Positions 62,818 to 64,000 of a DNA stretch of 64,000 nucleotides are shown here, in pieces. This DNA is from Winogradskyella sp. PG-2 (lineage in GTDB: Bacteria; Bacteroidota; Bacteroidia; Flavobacteriales; Flavobacteriaceae). A model generated the notes under the pieces. The model was not told the DNA's origin. It ran no database searches and saw nothing but the letters and a program-made list of their open reading frames with translations. The position numbers were made by a program, and so were the translations under genes. How positions within the stretch are numbered: position 1 is the stretch's first letter; every line of letters starts with the position of its first letter. The DNA lies in NCBI RefSeq assembly GCF_000828715.1, contig NZ_AP014583.1, positions 1,300,001 through 1,364,000 of the forward strand, given 5' to 3'.

Positions 62818-64000
62818 ATGGTAAAAAATTACTTTCTACTTTTTTTAATCACTTTGTTTCTGCATTCTTGTGGCACAGATGATAATTTGACGCCCTTAAA
62901 TATAGAGACAGAATCAGACTTAGTGGTATTGACTCAAAATTCTGAAATTGAAATTTTTATGTTTTCAAATGATTCAAATATTCCATCAAACGGGCAGCTA
63001 TCTATAAGCAATCCTTCAAAAGGGAGTGCTATAATTATAGATGTTAATGCGACACCAAATAATCCTAGTGATGATAGTGTAAAGTATACGGCAAATCCTA
63101 ACGAGACTGGTGAGGACTCTTTTGAATATACTATATGTAACAACTCAGGAAACTGTAAAACAGAAGTGATATCGGTTACTATTACAAGCGGTACTGATGT
63201 ACCTTCTAATTTAGAAGGTATGCCTTTTCAAACACTTTCCGAATATCAATTATTTCAAAGCCCATTAAAAAACCTAAACCCAGAATTTGGTGTTCTTCCT
63301 TATACATTAAACTCTACACTATTTACAAATTATGCTAAAAAAAAGCGTTTCATTTGGATGCCAAATAATACAAAAGCTTCCTATATAAGCGACGATGCGC
63401 CTCTTAATTTTCCTGTTGGCACTATATTAATTAAAGGGTTTTATTATAATAATGTTTTACCGAATAATGACACTCAAAATATCGAAACACGCTTAATGAT
63501 TAGAAAAAATGAAGGCTGGGTTTTTGCAAATTATGTATGGAATTCTGACCAAACAGAAGCTACATTAGATTTAAATGGAAGTTTTGTTAATCTTGAGTGG
63601 CAAGATGAAAATGAGATTAAAAGCGTACAGTATAGAATTCCTGCAGGTGCAGAATGTCATACATGCCATAAGGTGATTGAAGTATCTCAGCCCATTGGGC
63701 CGAAACCAAGAAACCTTAACTTAGTATATAACTATGAGGGAGAGTCTATAAATCAATTGGAAAAGCTTAGAGATATAGGCTATTTAGAAAATTCTTTACC
63801 TTCTAATATTGAAACACTGCCTAATTATGACGACACTAGTCTTAGCCTCGGACTAAGAGCTAGGGCTTACTTAGACATCAATTGTGCACATTGTCACTCT
63901 GAAGAAACACATTGTGCCTATCGCCCTATGCGCTTTAGTTTTTCAGACACTGAAGATTTTACCAATATTGGTCTCTGTGTAGATCCCGACACTGATCTTG
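62818..64000 (+). CDS. SO2930-type diheme cytochrome c lipoprotein (3' end outside window)
   Basis: From the ATG at 62818 the frame is open for 394 codons to the end of the window. The signal ends LHSC (Cys18), a lipoprotein. Residues about 25-125 form an Ig/cadherin-like repeat (NETGEDSFEYTICNNSGNC), an N-terminal addition. From about 130 the sequence matches the HNE_0200/SO2930 family: LSEYQLFQSPLKNLNPEFGV, LPYTLNSTLFTNYAKKKRFIWMP and FPVGTILIKGFYYNN. Two CxxCH heme-attachment sites are visible (Cys280 in CHTCH, Cys356 in CAHCH). In this family a diheme cytochrome pairs with a parallel beta-helix protein, which would be expected just outside the window. Electron transfer role unknown. Confidence 0.85.
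   Translation, partial: MVKNYFLLFLITLFLHSCGTDDNLTPLNIETESDLVVLTQNSEIEIFMFSNDSNIPSNGQLSISNPSKGSAIIIDVNATPNNPSDDSVKYTANPNETGEDSFEYTICNNSGNCKTEVISVTITSGTDVPSNLEGMPFQTLSEYQLFQSPLKNLNPEFGVLPYTLNSTLFTNYAKKKRFIWMPNNTKASYISDDAPLNFPVGTILIKGFYYNNVLPNNDTQNIETRLMIRKNEGWVFANYVWNSDQTEATLDLNGSFVNLEWQDENEIKSVQYRIPAGAECHTCHKVIEVSQPIGPKPRNLNLVYNYEGESINQLEKLRDIGYLENSLPSNIETLPNYDDTSLSLGLRARAYLDINCAHCHSEETHCAYRPMRFSFSDTEDFTNIGLCVDPDTDL

Overview
The window is A+T-rich chromosomal DNA from a marine-type member of the Flavobacteriaceae (phylum Bacteroidota). The reasons are type IX secretion system (T9SS) sorting domains and PorP/SprF- and PorE-like proteins, many SPII lipoproteins with short charged N-termini, Bacteroidota-only families (DUF2480, DUF3078, IPExxxVDY) and promoters of the Bacteroidota type (TAnnTTTG -7 box). 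It is mostly core genome. I see no prophage, insertion sequence, CRISPR array, rRNA or tRNA.

Layout: 1-5.1 kb, the end of a SUF iron-sulfur assembly operon (sufD partial, sufS, a lipoprotein, sufE, a DUF59/SufT-like protein, DUF2480) followed by an outer-membrane DUF3078 protein. 5.1-7.4 kb, hflX and a divergent endonuclease/phosphatase-fold protein. 7.6-15.9 kb, a surface-adhesin operon: a 1,817-residue protein with a T9SS type B tail, its PorP/SprF partner and a PorE-like OmpA protein. 16.0-17.5 kb, a nonsense-mutated T9SS type A protein and a secreted protein with four 41-residue repeats. 17.5-30 kb, housekeeping genes (CYTH, dinB, PD40 lipoprotein, pyk, rnc-fabF-acpP, purN, a frameshifted RNase H, a PfkB kinase, a PurF-type amidotransferase, superoxide dismutase). 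The 519-base gap at 28,792-29,310 holds two tandem, near-identical, terminator-ended small-RNA candidates. 30-40.4 kb, an AddA-like and an AddB-like helicase-nuclease half on either side of kbl and an OmpA porin, then a hydrolase and a universal stress protein. 40.4-47.4 kb, GNAT, MATE exporter, a 32-residue membrane protein, queD, lpxH, a sulfatase lipoprotein, an MFS transporter and an OmpA gene broken by one stop codon. 47.4-57.3 kb, recJ, a PL7-like alginate lyase, osmC, a carboxymuconolactone decarboxylase-like protein, a minus-strand UDG/rsmI/DoxX operon, tdk-alr, mscL and asd. 57.4-64 kb, a decayed glycosyltransferase, a prolyl oligopeptidase, a COG5610-type HAD protein and the start of a diheme-cytochrome lipoprotein cut by the window end.

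The strongest candidate for something undescribed is the tandem small-RNA pair. Each copy has a conserved 5' hairpin, a conserved unpaired segment and an intrinsic terminator whose stem differs between copies by a compensated base pair. The second copy has a near-ideal promoter, and a 22-bp perfect palindrome lies upstream of the pair. Other leads are an inverted repeat shared by the mscL and asd upstream regions, an A8 tract that puts an otherwise intact RNase H out of frame at its start, and two surface-protein genes each interrupted by a single in-frame TAA.

Functional calls rest on motifs read by eye. No database search was possible.
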